Positions 9,515-16,313 of a DNA stretch of 64,000 nt are shown here, piece after piece. Made by a program: the position numbers and the translations under genes. The DNA comes from Sphingobacterium multivorum. GTDB lineage: Bacteria; Bacteroidota; Bacteroidia; Sphingobacteriales; Sphingobacteriaceae. Below the pieces are notes generated by a model that searched no databases, was not told the origin of the DNA, and saw only the letters and a list, made by a program, of their open reading frames with translations. How positions within the stretch are numbered: position 1 is the stretch's first letter; each line of letters begins with the position of its first letter. Where the stretch lies: the NCBI RefSeq assembly GCF_900457465.1, contig NZ_UAUU01000008.1, positions 124,001 through 188,000 of the forward strand. Reading direction: 5' to 3'.

Positions 9515-10099
9515 TTATTCTTTTAATTCCTTACGGATGCGGCTTAATTGCGTGGGAGTTACACCAAGATAGGAGGCGATATGATGCTGTTTGAGGCGTT
9601 TGAAAAGCACTTGATTCTGATGAAGTTCAAGGTAACGTTCCTTCGCAGATTCCCATTTCAGCTCGATTTCAAGTGGTTCTTTTTTGACCACCCAATTCTT
9701 TTCCAGGTAGGCTATCTGAAAGAGTGCTAAATCATGCTTTGTCCGGACAAGCTCACGGAAAGCCTTGGCAGAATACTGAATCAACTCAACATCTTCGAGT
9801 GCAACGATGTTGAACGCGCTCGGTGTTTCTGTGATGATGGCGGCGGTGGAAGCACAAAAGCTATTTTCTTCAAAAAACATTTTATAGATGGTATTACCAT
9901 CAGCGTCTAATTTATAATAGCCTAATAATCCTTTGCAGATAAAATAATAGTACTTGGCATATTCTCCAGCACGTAGAATATGTTCATTTTTTTTGAACTG
10001 CTTCACCTGAAAGATAGTTTTCAAAATGTCTGTTGTTTCTGCACTGAGCGCAGCATAAGTATTCATTTCGAAGAGTAGTTTTTCTATCATCTGGGGCAA
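9515..10099 (-). CDS. Crp/Fnr-family transcriptional regulator
   Basis: 194 residues. A cyclic-nucleotide-binding-like beta-roll occupies about 15-115 (FKKNEHILRAGEYAKYYYFI, GNTIYKMFFEENSF). A helix-turn-helix lies at the C-terminus (IASYLGVTPTQLSRIRKEL). This short form is common in Bacteroidota, where such proteins often lack the residues for cAMP binding; the phosphate-binding cassette is not conserved here, so the effector is unknown. The gene lies 75 bases upstream of the esterase gene on the same strand, so it may control the esterase/transporter pair. That link is inference only. Confidence 0.88.
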   Translation of the reverse strand: MPQMIEKLLFEMNTYAALSAETTDILKTIFQVKQFKKNEHILRAGEYAKYYYFICKGLLGYYKLDADGNTIYKMFFEENSFCASTAAIITETPSAFNIVALEDVELIQYSAKAFRELVRTKHDLALFQIAYLEKNWVVKKEPLEIELKWESAKERYLELHQNQVLFKRLKQHHIASYLGVTPTQLSRIRKELKE

Positions 10100-10131
10100 T
10101 TGTTTTTGTACATGCTGGTCTGTCTTATTAA

Positions 10132-10139
10132 CAAAGTTA
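10132..10139 (-). promoter_or_regulatory. Probable -7 promoter box of the Crp/Fnr-family gene
   Basis: On the minus strand the box reads TAACTTTG, matching the Bacteroidota TANNTTTG consensus, about 33 bases ahead of the start codon at 10099. A good -33 TTG at the usual 19-21 base spacing is not seen; the nearest is at 15. Confidence 0.45.
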
Positions 10140-10201
10140 GTGAAATGACAGCTGCAATAGTGTCTTTACGGACTGTAACCTGGAAATTAATGATTTTTAC
10201 A

Positions 10202-10978
10202 CTAGTCTTTGATGTAATACTCTGTTCCATTTAAGCCGACATAGATTTCCTTATCGAGGTCACCGCGATAGCCAATAAATAGCGGATACTGCTGTTCACG
10301 TAGTGGATTATTGTAAAGTTCCTCGATATTCGCATACTTTGCTTTAACAACGATCTGATTGGTTTCGCTATTTTTTATTCCCTTCAGTAAAGTGTGTTCA
10401 CTGGTAAAATCTATGTAGGGTATTTCTTTTCGTTTGGGCTGAAAAACCAATTTAACACCTTCTTCAATCAACTCCTTGTTTTTTGTTCGAAATTCCTGAA
10501 TGGATTGCTCGTCCGGAAATAGTTGTTTTCCGTTCCGGTTGTCTCTGATGTGTTGAAAGAGTGTGTTTTGATCTATGTTGTCGCTATAATAAACAGTTGA
10601 ATTTTTGTAGAGATAAATTGTTGTTTCACCTGTTTTAAAATCGGCACCATTGTATTTATATACTCGTGCACCCTTTTTATCGATGCGGTATCGCTCACCA
10701 TTGAATAGAACCCAGGCATAGTCTGCTGTTCCATATTTAATGATCTCGGCATTATTCACATGGAAAAGTTGGAAATTGTAATCAGCCTCGAATAATTCTG
10801 CCTTTTCAAAAAGCGCTTTTATCTTAATGTTTAGCGATTTGTCAGAGTAGCCATATAAGCTGTTCTGCATGAGTGTCGGAATTAAATCAGGATACGCCAA
10901 ATCTGTTGAGGCTAATTTATCTTGGGCATGAGCAGGAATACATAAAAAGGTTAGAAGAAGTAAAACAAAATTTTTCAT
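10202..10978 (-). CDS. Hypothetical secreted protein, 258 aa
   Basis: The N-terminus is a signal peptide (MKNFVLLLLTFLCIPAHAQ), so the protein is exported to the periplasm or surface. The rest is soluble and mixed in composition, with many aromatic residues (YAWVLFNGERYRI, TIYLYKNSTVYYSD). No membrane segment or known catalytic motif is visible, and I do not recognise the family. It has its own promoter box (11004-11011). The gene is intact and lies just outside the tRNA-Lys island on the chromosomal side. Confidence 0.65.
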   Translation of the reverse strand: MKNFVLLLLTFLCIPAHAQDKLASTDLAYPDLIPTLMQNSLYGYSDKSLNIKIKALFEKAELFEADYNFQLFHVNNAEIIKYGTADYAWVLFNGERYRIDKKGARVYKYNGADFKTGETTIYLYKNSTVYYSDNIDQNTLFQHIRDNRNGKQLFPDEQSIQEFRTKNKELIEEGVKLVFQPKRKEIPYIDFTSEHTLLKGIKNSETNQIVVKAKYANIEELYNNPLREQQYPLFIGYRGDLDKEIYVGLNGTEYYIKD

Positions 10979-11003
10979 CCGTTGTGCTATTTAATGTGCC
11001 TAA

Positions 11004-11011
11004 CAAAGCTA
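11004..11011 (-). promoter_or_regulatory. Probable -7 promoter box for the 10202-10978 gene
   Basis: The minus strand reads TAGCTTTG (TANNTTTG consensus) 26 bases upstream of the start codon, with a TTG about 23 bases further upstream near 11035. Confidence 0.5.
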
Positions 11012-11060
11012 TTAAATTAGCTCTGTAAAAAAATCAATGGAAATAGTGATTTTTAATATT

Positions 11061-11087
11061 GCTGAGCCCCGAAAGGATCGAACCCGG
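11061..11087 (-). other. Possible 3' fragment of a second tRNA gene (old attachment site)
   Basis: Read on the minus strand, this is GGGTTCGATCCTTTCGGGGC followed by TCAGC. It resembles a T-loop (TTCGATC) plus the 3' acceptor strand of a tRNA. No 5' half is present, so it is not a gene. It could be a scar from an element that integrated into another tRNA. The assignment is tentative. Confidence 0.35.
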
Positions 11088-11126
11088 CCGAACTTTTTTT
11101 TCGAATCCTAATAGCTTTTAAAACAA

Positions 11127-11158
11127 AAAAAGCTAATCTTGCGATTAGCTTTTCTTTT
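11127..11158. terminator. Hairpin terminator beside the displaced tRNA-Lys 3' end
   Basis: AAGCTAATC and GATTAGCTT form a stem with a TTGC loop, flanked by an A-run on one side and TTTTCTTTT on the other. It can act on either strand. It sits just after the displaced tRNA 3' fragment in the minus direction, as expected if it was the original tRNA-Lys terminator. Confidence 0.7.
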
Positions 11159-11171
11159 GTGATCCCGCTGG
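11156..11171. repeat. Attachment-site repeat, chromosomal (displaced) copy of the tRNA-Lys 3' end
   Basis: TTTGTGATCCCGCTGG is identical to 15765-15780, the 3' end of the tRNA-Lys gene. Here it is followed by GA, so the T-stem would read CCCAG, as in a normal tRNA-Lys. The two copies bound the island as a direct repeat, the usual result of integration into a tRNA 3' end. Confidence 0.75.
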
Positions 11172-11245
11172 GACCATATCTTGAACTACATAAGTAGTTG
11201 AAAATCAAAGTTTTATTAGGTTAAATATTTTGATGTCCACTATTT

Positions 11246-11409
11246 ATGACCACCATATAATTTGAACTTAAATGAACGATTTTGGCTAAATCCTTAGCTT
11301 CGGAGTGCAAATATAGATTGATGTTTTGAGATGACAAAATTTAAGGCTAATTATTTTTATAATTTCTGGTGGTCATTGAAAGCAATCCATGGTGGTCATC
11401 TGGTGGCCA
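11246..11409. repeat. Cluster of TGGTGGTCA motifs, left end of the island
   Basis: The motif occurs at 11247-11255 (as TGACCACCA), 11367-11375, 11390-11398 and, with one change (TGGTGGCCA), 11401-11409. The same motif is clustered at the other end of the island (15620-15666). Position near the direct repeats suggests arm-type binding sites for a lost integrase or excisionase. Confidence 0.6.
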
Positions 11410-11664
11410 TCTAATTATTGTGGTAATATTTCAGCGACAAAATTATTGACTTAAGGGCCTTTTTAAATAAAAGATTTCACTTTAACACAGATGACTCTAG
11501 TGATGAAAGCCCGTTTAAAACCCTATAAAATTTGTTGAATGAATAGCAGATTACTCTTTGATGAATAGGAACAGACGCTGGATGATCTCAATGTTGCACT
11601 TTGCTAATTTTATTTCAAACCTTAAAGATTAAAAGTAACTTTATAATTTACCTATAAACAATAG

Positions 11665-12386
11665 TATAGTTCTGATATAGTTAATAATCCAAACAAACGC
11701 CCCGGCGAAGAGGCCGCTATAGGGGGGTATGGTTTTCAATACACAATCTTTGCTACAGAAATTTATAATGCATTACTAAATGACCAGAATGAATTAGAGT
11801 GGGTTGAGTTTGCCAGCAGTGAAGCCGGAAAACTTGATGATGTATTAATTGGACTGAAAAATACAGTTCTGGCTTTCCAAGTGAAAAGTCTCAATACTTC
11901 AACATTTTCTTATTCAGGTTTCATTACACAAAACATTCTTGAGGGAATGGTGGAGGGATGGGAAAAGCTAAAAGATCAGAATCCTGATAAGACCATTGAT
12001 GTGAGGTTTATTACTACACAGGCGGCTTCAAAGAATGACAAAATAGAAGCTTATTCCGGAGCTATAAAGCCATCCTTCTATGATTTTATCAATAATCTAT
12101 GGGAACCTATCAAATCTGGAAAGTATACTAATGGGAATCAGTTTATTGGCAAACCAATTCAATTGACAATAAAAATAAACATCATGATTCTGAAGCAGGC
12201 TGCGGTTGGTATGTCATTTTATACGAAAGGGGGCATGAGAGATTTAAGAAAATTATTGAAGATCACAAACTAGAACTCTATCACCATAAAAAGGTATCAC
12301 GTCACATGAGGGGAATCCGTGAACGCCATAATGAGGAGATAAATAACAATTTTTCTATTTATGATGCATCTAAGGTTACTTTGTAA
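11665..12386 (+). pseudogene. Relic of a nuclease-like (DUF4297/Cap4-like) defence gene
   Basis: From a stop at 11665 the frame reads RPGEEAAIGGYGFQYTIF, then WVEFASSEAGKLDDVLIG and AFQVKSLNT. The spacing of D (LDDVLIG) and Q-x-K (FQVK) resembles the PD-(D/E)xK nuclease core at the N-terminus of many NTPase-linked defence effectors. There is no ATG in this frame before the conserved part; the first usable codon is a GTG at 11881, inside the domain. Near 12170 the frame breaks and the next frame continues as GCGWYVILYERGHERFKK and on to a stop at 12386. Both ends and the frame are therefore damaged. Nuclease assignment is by pattern only and is not certain. Confidence 0.45.
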
Positions 12387-12784
12387 TTAACCCCTTTTCC
12401 TATTTTAAAACACTCCAGTTTTTAGGAAATACGTCAAATATTCTGACGTACTCTTCTATTAAAATAGTACAAAGGTATTTTGCTTCAGTCATATAAATTG
12501 CGATAAGTAACATCAAAAACAGTACAAAAGTTAGTAATACCCAATTCCTCTTTGATTAGCATTTTATTGATCTTTACAGTACTATGATAAAAGTAATGAT
12601 TATTGAAAATAAGCCTGATTATCAAAACTACTTTAAAACCATTGTAAATATAATCATTTATCATTTAATTGTATTGGTGTTTTCTAGAGGTAAGGCTAGT
12701 GTTGATGGAATTTTTAATCTTAAACTAGTTATTGAATTATAGATCAAAGAGATTATTTTTATATCAAATGCATTGCTGTTATGA
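12387..12784. other. AT-rich intergenic stretch inside the island; no gene seen
   Basis: About 400 bases of AT-rich sequence with stops in all frames. No RNA gene, repeat or clear terminator was found. Confidence 0.6.
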
Positions 12785-13160
12785 GTATTTTTATTCGAAC
12801 ACTCCTATATTCCCCATTTATATTATTCACCATGCTATGGAGTAGCTGTACCAACAGAAAAGGGTATAAAATGTTACGTGGATTTGGAAAACCAAGTAGC
12901 TAAACCTGACGAAAAATTATTTTATGCTTTTTATGGAAGTATTCGTCATAAGGCAACAAGTGCAACTCGAATTGAAAGTACTTTGACACTAAAATATGAT
13001 TTAACTTTTCACAAAAGTTATAAAGAATACAATGTATTCCTTTCTCCAAATACAATCTTGGATACAGATGATTACCATGGTTGTAGTGGAGCACCCATTA
13101 TTGATAAATGAAGGAAAGTTTGTAGGTCTTGCCACAGCAGTAAGAAAAACACAAAAATGA
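12785..13160 (+). pseudogene. Relic of a trypsin-like serine protease
   Basis: In the frame open from 12785 to 13111 the translation includes GVAVPTEKGIKCYVDLE and ends DDYHGCSGAPIIDK. The GCSGAP motif is the classical nucleophile region (G-x-S-G-x-P) of trypsin/HtrA-type peptidases. Directly after it a one-base shift continues the homology as NEGKFVGLATAVRK before a stop at 13160, matching the strand that normally follows the catalytic serine. The N-terminal half with the histidine and aspartate is missing, and no good start codon exists (a GTG at 12878 is internal). The gene is dead. It lies 96 bases upstream of a HEPN-type gene and may once have worked with it. Confidence 0.55.
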
Positions 13161-13256
13161 TTTATGCACTTAAAGCAGAGGATATTTTTAATATTTGAAT
13201 GCTTTATTGCTACCGAAGATAATAATTGATTATACAAAATTTGAAAATTAAAAATA

Positions 13257-13881
13257 ATGGATAAACTGGATGATGAGCTTGTAAAATTTGCGTATCAAAA
13301 AATTGAATTTAAACTTGCTAATTTTGATCAGATCAAAAGGTCTTGTACCACCAAACTCAATAATAATTTAGATTTTATTAGGGAAGAAGCTTGTAAATCG
13401 ATATGTTTTGGACTATACCAAGGAGCTATTGGTCTGACCAACCATTTAATAGAATCATTTTTAAGATTGAATTTAGCAATCCGTGAAAGTAAAGCTACGG
13501 AATACAATGAACATTCATTTAATTGAAATAAACAAAAATTTTTTAAATCGCTCATCTGACGAATTTGGAAAATTAATAAATAGTGCAAAGTCACTTGGAT
13601 TAATTACAAAAGACCAAGCAAAGAAAATTGACAAATACCGTGTAGATTGGCGTAATCCGTTTAGTCACGGTTCATCGCATCAATTGTTGAAAAATTCTGG
13701 AACTGTAAAAATGTTTAGTACTTCTATATCCGGAATAAGCGAGGTTAAAGATGTTGAAATTCAAGGACATTATCAGCTACATGGATTTATGCAAGCAGCA
13801 AAAGCAGCAAAGGAGGCAATACCGTATTTTAATTTTGTAGACAATCTAATAATAGACTTCTATGAAAATTTAAAAAAATAA
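13257..13881 (+). pseudogene. HEPN-like protein gene, split by one frameshift
   Basis: Two overlapping frames (13257-13526 and onward to 13881) form one protein of about 207 residues when a single-base shift near 13505-13530 is allowed: TEYNEHSFN then LIEINKNFLNRSSDEFGKLI. The protein is all-helical in composition. It carries DWRNPFSHG near residue 140, a good match to the R-x4-H motif of HEPN-domain ribonucleases. Such proteins are common toxins or effectors in phage defence. Its neighbour upstream is a protease relic, and no antitoxin is seen. The shift may be real decay or a sequencing indel; as the surrounding relics are decayed, decay is favoured. Confidence 0.55.
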
Positions 13882-13898
13882 TAATATAAAGTATAATT

Positions 13899-14105
13899 TC
13901 ATTTACTTAATATCCACTGCCAAGCTAGTGTTTTCCAATTGCTAATCGGTTGACCTTTAGGGTTTTTCCATGTTAGAGATTGATAATGATCATAGAATTC
14001 AGAGGCGTAGTGGTCATCCTGACCGTAATAGGAAAAATAGATTTTAACATGAAACAGGTCTGGAGGAATTTCTTTCCCCAGACCTGTTTTTTTATTTTCT
14101 GCCAT
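13899..14105 (-). CDS. Hypothetical small protein of the mobile island, 68 aa
   Basis: A short soluble protein ending FYDHYQSLTWKNPKGQ, then ISNWKTLAWQWI. This tryptophan-rich end resembles C-terminal tails of replication or mobilisation proteins on Bacteroidota elements, but I cannot name a family. The ATG at 14105 is preceded by a strong ribosome binding site (AAAGGAGT at 14113-14120), and the start overlaps the end of the upstream gene by 14 bases. It is the last gene of a three-gene minus-strand cluster with tight overlaps. Confidence 0.6.
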   Translation of the reverse strand: MAENKKTGLGKEIPPDLFHVKIYFSYYGQDDHYASEFYDHYQSLTWKNPKGQPISNWKTLAWQWILSK

Positions 14106-14370
14106 TTAAATTACTCCTTTCTTCCAGCATTTTATGTACTGCTTTTTCGTTGTAATAGATTGTTCTGCCAATTTTTGTAAATTCAATTTTATTACTATTT
14201 CTGAGAGTCTGTAACGTTCCTGGGCAGAGGTCTAAGATCTTGCGAACCTCTTTAGATTTTATCCATTTGGTTTTCGGCTCATTTGAAAATAGCGTTTTTA
14301 ATAGTTCAATAAGCTCTACTTTAAATTCCAGTAGATCCTGATAAGTAATGAATCTGTCTTCTCTGTTCAC
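14092..14370 (-). CDS. Helix-turn-helix protein, excisionase/MerR-like, 92 aa
   Basis: The C-terminal half fits a winged HTH_17-type DNA-binding domain (WIKSKEVRKILDLCPGTLQTL, then IGRTIYYNEKAVHKMLEE) found in excisionases and small mobile-element regulators. The start is a GTG at 14370, preceded by AGGAGG (14377-14382) at good spacing, which decides the start. The gene overlaps its upstream neighbour by 50 bases and its downstream neighbour by 14. A likely role is excision control or gene regulation of the former element. Confidence 0.75.
   Translation of the reverse strand: MNREDRFITYQDLLEFKVELIELLKTLFSNEPKTKWIKSKEVRKILDLCPGTLQTLRNSNKIEFTKIGRTIYYNEKAVHKMLEERSNLNGRK
14113..14120 (-). promoter_or_regulatory. 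Strong Shine-Dalgarno for the 14105 start
   Basis: Minus strand AAAGGAGT, seven bases before the ATG at 14105. Confidence 0.55.
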
Positions 14371-14665
14371 TTTTTACCTCCTGTTTCATGCTTACCATTG
14401 ATGGTACTTTTGTTGATTGTGATGGATAATATTCGATATAGTTCTTTTCCTGTAGGTACTTAATTTTCATGTAGTAAGTGCCAGGGCTAAAGATTTTTGC
14501 CATTTGCATAATCTCGGATGTATTGATGGCAAATACGCTAGTTCCTGCTTCAAGGGATTTGGCATAGAGTGCGTAGAATAATGCCAGATGACAGCTATCG
14601 ATGATATTATCACTCTTAGTTTTTTCAATGAAGTTCTTTAGGACTAAATACTGCCATTGATACAT
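14321..14665 (-). CDS. Hypothetical mobile-element protein, winged-helix-like, 114 aa
   Basis: Starts MYQWQYLVLKNFIEKTK. The middle part (TSEIMQMAKIFSPGTYYMKI, YLQEKNYIEYYPS) looks like a winged-helix region that recognises DNA, as in replication or regulatory proteins of Bacteroidota mobile elements. I do not recognise a named family. The start at 14665 is supported by AAAAAGGAGG (14671-14680) five bases upstream. The 3' end overlaps the next gene by 50 bases, so the reading frames are probably translationally coupled. Just upstream lies the broken end of an IS21 transposase, so the original upstream context has been lost. Confidence 0.6.
   Translation of the reverse strand: MYQWQYLVLKNFIEKTKSDNIIDSCHLALFYALYAKSLEAGTSVFAINTSEIMQMAKIFSPGTYYMKIKYLQEKNYIEYYPSQSTKVPSMVSMKQEVKSEQRRQIHYLSGSTGI
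14377..14382 (-). promoter_or_regulatory. Shine-Dalgarno that fixes the GTG start at 14370
   Basis: Minus strand AGGAGG, six bases upstream of GTG. Perfect sites like this are rare in the rest of the window. Confidence 0.65.
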
Positions 14666-14670
14666 TATAA

Positions 14671-14680
14671 CCTCCTTTTT
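14671..14680 (-). promoter_or_regulatory. Strong Shine-Dalgarno for the 14665 start
   Basis: Minus strand AAAAAGGAGG, five bases before the ATG at 14665. Confidence 0.65.
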
Positions 14681-14686
14681 CTGCCG

Positions 14687-15217
14687 TTATTCCAGACAGG
14701 CCACAAATATCTCACAATTTATGATCTCACCGGTATTACCATCGATAAAATGAAGCTTCTTGCCGGAAAAGTCGATATAAAGTTTATCTGCTGGCGTATG
14801 TTCCATGACCATCGAGCTGCGCTTCTGTACTTTGAGATATTGCCCCAGGTGGAAACAGAACTGTGAAAGTTCATAGCCGTCCGACACGCTCTGCTTATAT
14901 TCTTCCCAAAGAAGTTTACGGGTAACACCGGGACGGCCGAGTTCTTGCTGAAAATAGGAAAGCCGCTCTTTGAAATCCTCAAACCGGGCATCACGATAGG
15001 CTGGATTACCGGCATTCAGAAGCCCGTCGAGAATCGGATCCTCCAGTTCCAGCAGCTCGTTCATGTTGAGCTTTGCCTGACCGATCTTGAAAAGATAGGT
15101 CTTTACGGTGTTCTTACTCAGTGATAAACAACGTGCTATCGCTTTTATGGCATAGCCCTGCTGTTTCAATCTTATCAATTGTTTTATCTGACTCATGGGT
15201 CTTGATTTACCGGCCAT
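14687..15217 (-). pseudogene. istA: IS21-family transposase (IstA), N-terminal fragment
   Basis: The 176 residues begin with the typical IstA helix-turn-helix (MSQIKQLIRLKQQGYAIKAI, RCLSLSKNTVKTYL). They continue to the first part of the DDE domain (HTPADKLYIDFSGKKLHFID, with a likely first catalytic aspartate) and stop at CEIFVACLE. A complete IstA is about 500 residues and is followed by the ATPase gene istB. Here both the rest of istA and all of istB are gone, so the element is dead. The left end with its repeated transposase-binding sites is still present upstream (15265-15453). Confidence 0.85.
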
Positions 15218-15264
15218 TGGAATAACTCTTAAAAATCTTATCCCAAATAAATCAAAATAACCAA

Positions 15265-15453
15265 GGGGTCAAGATGCTCCGGAATTAGACCCCATATTAT
15301 TTTTGAGGGTCAGTATGATCCGGAATAAATCCATCTAAATCTTATTAGGGGGTCAACATCTGCCGGAATGGCATGCGATAACTCAATGGAATCGCGCATA
15401 TACTCCGGTGCAAAGTGCCGGAATCATGGGGTCAATTTACTCCGGAATATGCA
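15265..15453. repeat. IS21 terminal region with four repeated GGGGTCA-N7-8-CCGGAAT units
   Basis: Four copies of a 22-bp unit lie in the same orientation at 15265-15286, 15306-15327, 15349-15370 and 15428-15449 (for example GGGGTCAATTTACTCCGGAA). Multiple terminal repeats of this type are the known transposase-binding sites of IS21 elements. Read on the minus strand the element would begin TGCATATTCCGG at about 15453, giving the TG end typical of the family. Confidence 0.75.
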
Positions 15454-15619
15454 CCTAAAACAGCTACGATTATAAATGTAGTTTTTAATTTCTAGACTTG
15501 GTTCTTAAAATAATGGGAAGTAAATCCAGTTCATGTTGATTTTTTCCATTTCTACACAATTAGAATTAACAATAAAATTGCTAAGCCTTATCAGCCATTC
15601 TCACGTAAAATCAAATCCG

Positions 15620-15666
15620 TGGTGGTCAAATGTAGATCATAAAGATGACCACCACAATGACCACCA
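15620..15666. repeat. Cluster of TGGTGGTCA motifs, right end of the island
   Basis: The motif is at 15620-15628 (direct), 15646-15654 and 15658-15666 (both as TGACCACCA). These match the cluster at 11246-11409 and lie about 100-145 bases from the tRNA-Lys repeat. The remainder of 15454-15740 holds no gene. Confidence 0.6.
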
Positions 15667-15740
15667 TATGAAACTGGTTAAGATGAACTTAAATAACCTA
15701 AAAATTAGTACTTTGAAGGGAAGAAGATATAGATTAAACT

Positions 15741-15767
15741 AAAAAAGGCACACCTAAGTGTGCCTTT
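15741..15767 (-). terminator. tRNA-Lys terminator
   Basis: AAAGGCACAC and GTGTGCCTTT form a ten-base stem with a CTAA loop; on the minus strand it ends in a T-run. It immediately follows the tRNA-Lys gene. Confidence 0.8.
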
Positions 15768-15780
15768 GTGATCCCGCTGG
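15765..15780. repeat. Attachment-site repeat, copy inside tRNA-Lys
   Basis: TTTGTGATCCCGCTGG, identical to 11156-11171. It covers the last bases of the tRNA gene and the first bases downstream. Confidence 0.75.
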
Positions 15781-15840
15781 ATTCGAACCCAGGACCCATA
15801 CATTAAAAGTGTATTGCTCTACCAGCTGAGCTACGGAATC
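15769..15840 (-). tRNA. tRNA-Lys (anticodon TTT)
   Basis: The minus strand folds as a cloverleaf. The acceptor is GATTCCG with CGGGATC. The D-arm is GCTC/GAGC. The anticodon arm is ATACA-CTTTTAA-TGTAT with anticodon UUU, and the T-arm has TTCGAAT. CCA is not encoded. The T-arm 3' strand reads CCAG where CCCAG is expected, so the gene is one base short (72 nt). The displaced 3' copy at 11161 does carry CCCAG. Either the base is a sequencing loss or it was changed during island integration. The identity call is firm. Confidence 0.9.
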
Positions 15841-15883
15841 TTACTTCTTTGTTTTTGAACTACCGTTCCTTGTTGAAGTGATG

Positions 15884-15914
15884 CAAAGATAGGGTTAATC
15901 CCTATTCCACGCAA
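15884..15914 (-). promoter_or_regulatory. Promoter of tRNA-Lys
   Basis: On the minus strand TTG (15912-15914), 20 bases, then TATCTTTG (15884-15891), a near-ideal Bacteroidota promoter, about 43 bases upstream of the tRNA 5' end. Confidence 0.75.
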
Positions 15915-15979
15915 GTATTTGTGCCATAAAAATGCGCTACAGCTGTTTAGGGCTTCATTTTTAGTGGTTTATTTTTCTT

Positions 15980-16258
15980 TTAGGAGAGGAATTCTCGATC
16001 TTCATCCGATAATTGAGGTTTTTTGTGATCGTTTTCTTCTTCCGATTCGTCTATTTCTTCCTCTTCATACGCCCGCTGTTTCTTTTTTCCGATTTTCAAT
16101 AGAGATACAAATACAATTCCCGCAATAAAAAAGGCCAATAGTAGCTTCCATAGTGCCACTTGCGATTCCCCGATAAAATTGAGCTGCACCGATTGCGGGT
16201 TCTTGACACAGACAACTGTGATGATAACCGTAATTAAGATTAAAAAGATATTACGCAT
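15980..16258 (-). CDS. LapA-like (DUF1049) small membrane protein
   Basis: 92 residues with two membrane segments (IFLILITVIITVVCV and ALWKLLLAFFIAGIVFVSLL) separated by KNPQSVQLNFIG, the standard LapA/DUF1049 pattern. A charged cytoplasmic tail follows (YEEEEIDESEEENDHKKPQ). In enterobacteria LapA takes part in lipopolysaccharide assembly control; the role in Bacteroidota is not established. It sits alone between the tRNA-Lys gene and the copper ATPase gene, both on the same strand. No operon partner is evident. Confidence 0.75.
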   Translation of the reverse strand: MRNIFLILITVIITVVCVKNPQSVQLNFIGESQVALWKLLLAFFIAGIVFVSLLKIGKKKQRAYEEEEIDESEEENDHKKPQLSDEDREFLS

Positions 16259-16313
16259 GTTACTGTAAGCTATATGTCGTTATTGTAGCAGCGAATATAG
16301 GGAATATCTGTTT

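Larger units (their letters stand above)
11161..15768. mobile_element. Decayed genomic island integrated at tRNA-Lys
   Basis: About 4.6 kb lie between a 16-bp direct repeat of the tRNA-Lys 3' end (11156-11171 and 15765-15780). Both ends carry clusters of a TGGTGGTCA motif that look like recombinase arm sites. The cargo is a set of gene relics on the plus strand (nuclease-like, trypsin-like protease, HEPN), three small minus-strand genes and an IS21 fragment. No integrase gene is left, so the island cannot move by itself. Genes inside show multiple stops, frame breaks and truncations, unlike the intact genes on both sides. Confidence 0.7.

Noticed and set aside
11230..11410. CRISPR array from the repeated TGGTGGTCA motif
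   Set aside because: The motif is 9 bases, occurs in both orientations and at irregular distances; no spacer structure.
12781..12903. ATG-started frame at 12781 as a small lipoprotein gene
   Set aside because: It is short, ends within the protease-relic frame, and the protease homology lies in a different frame.
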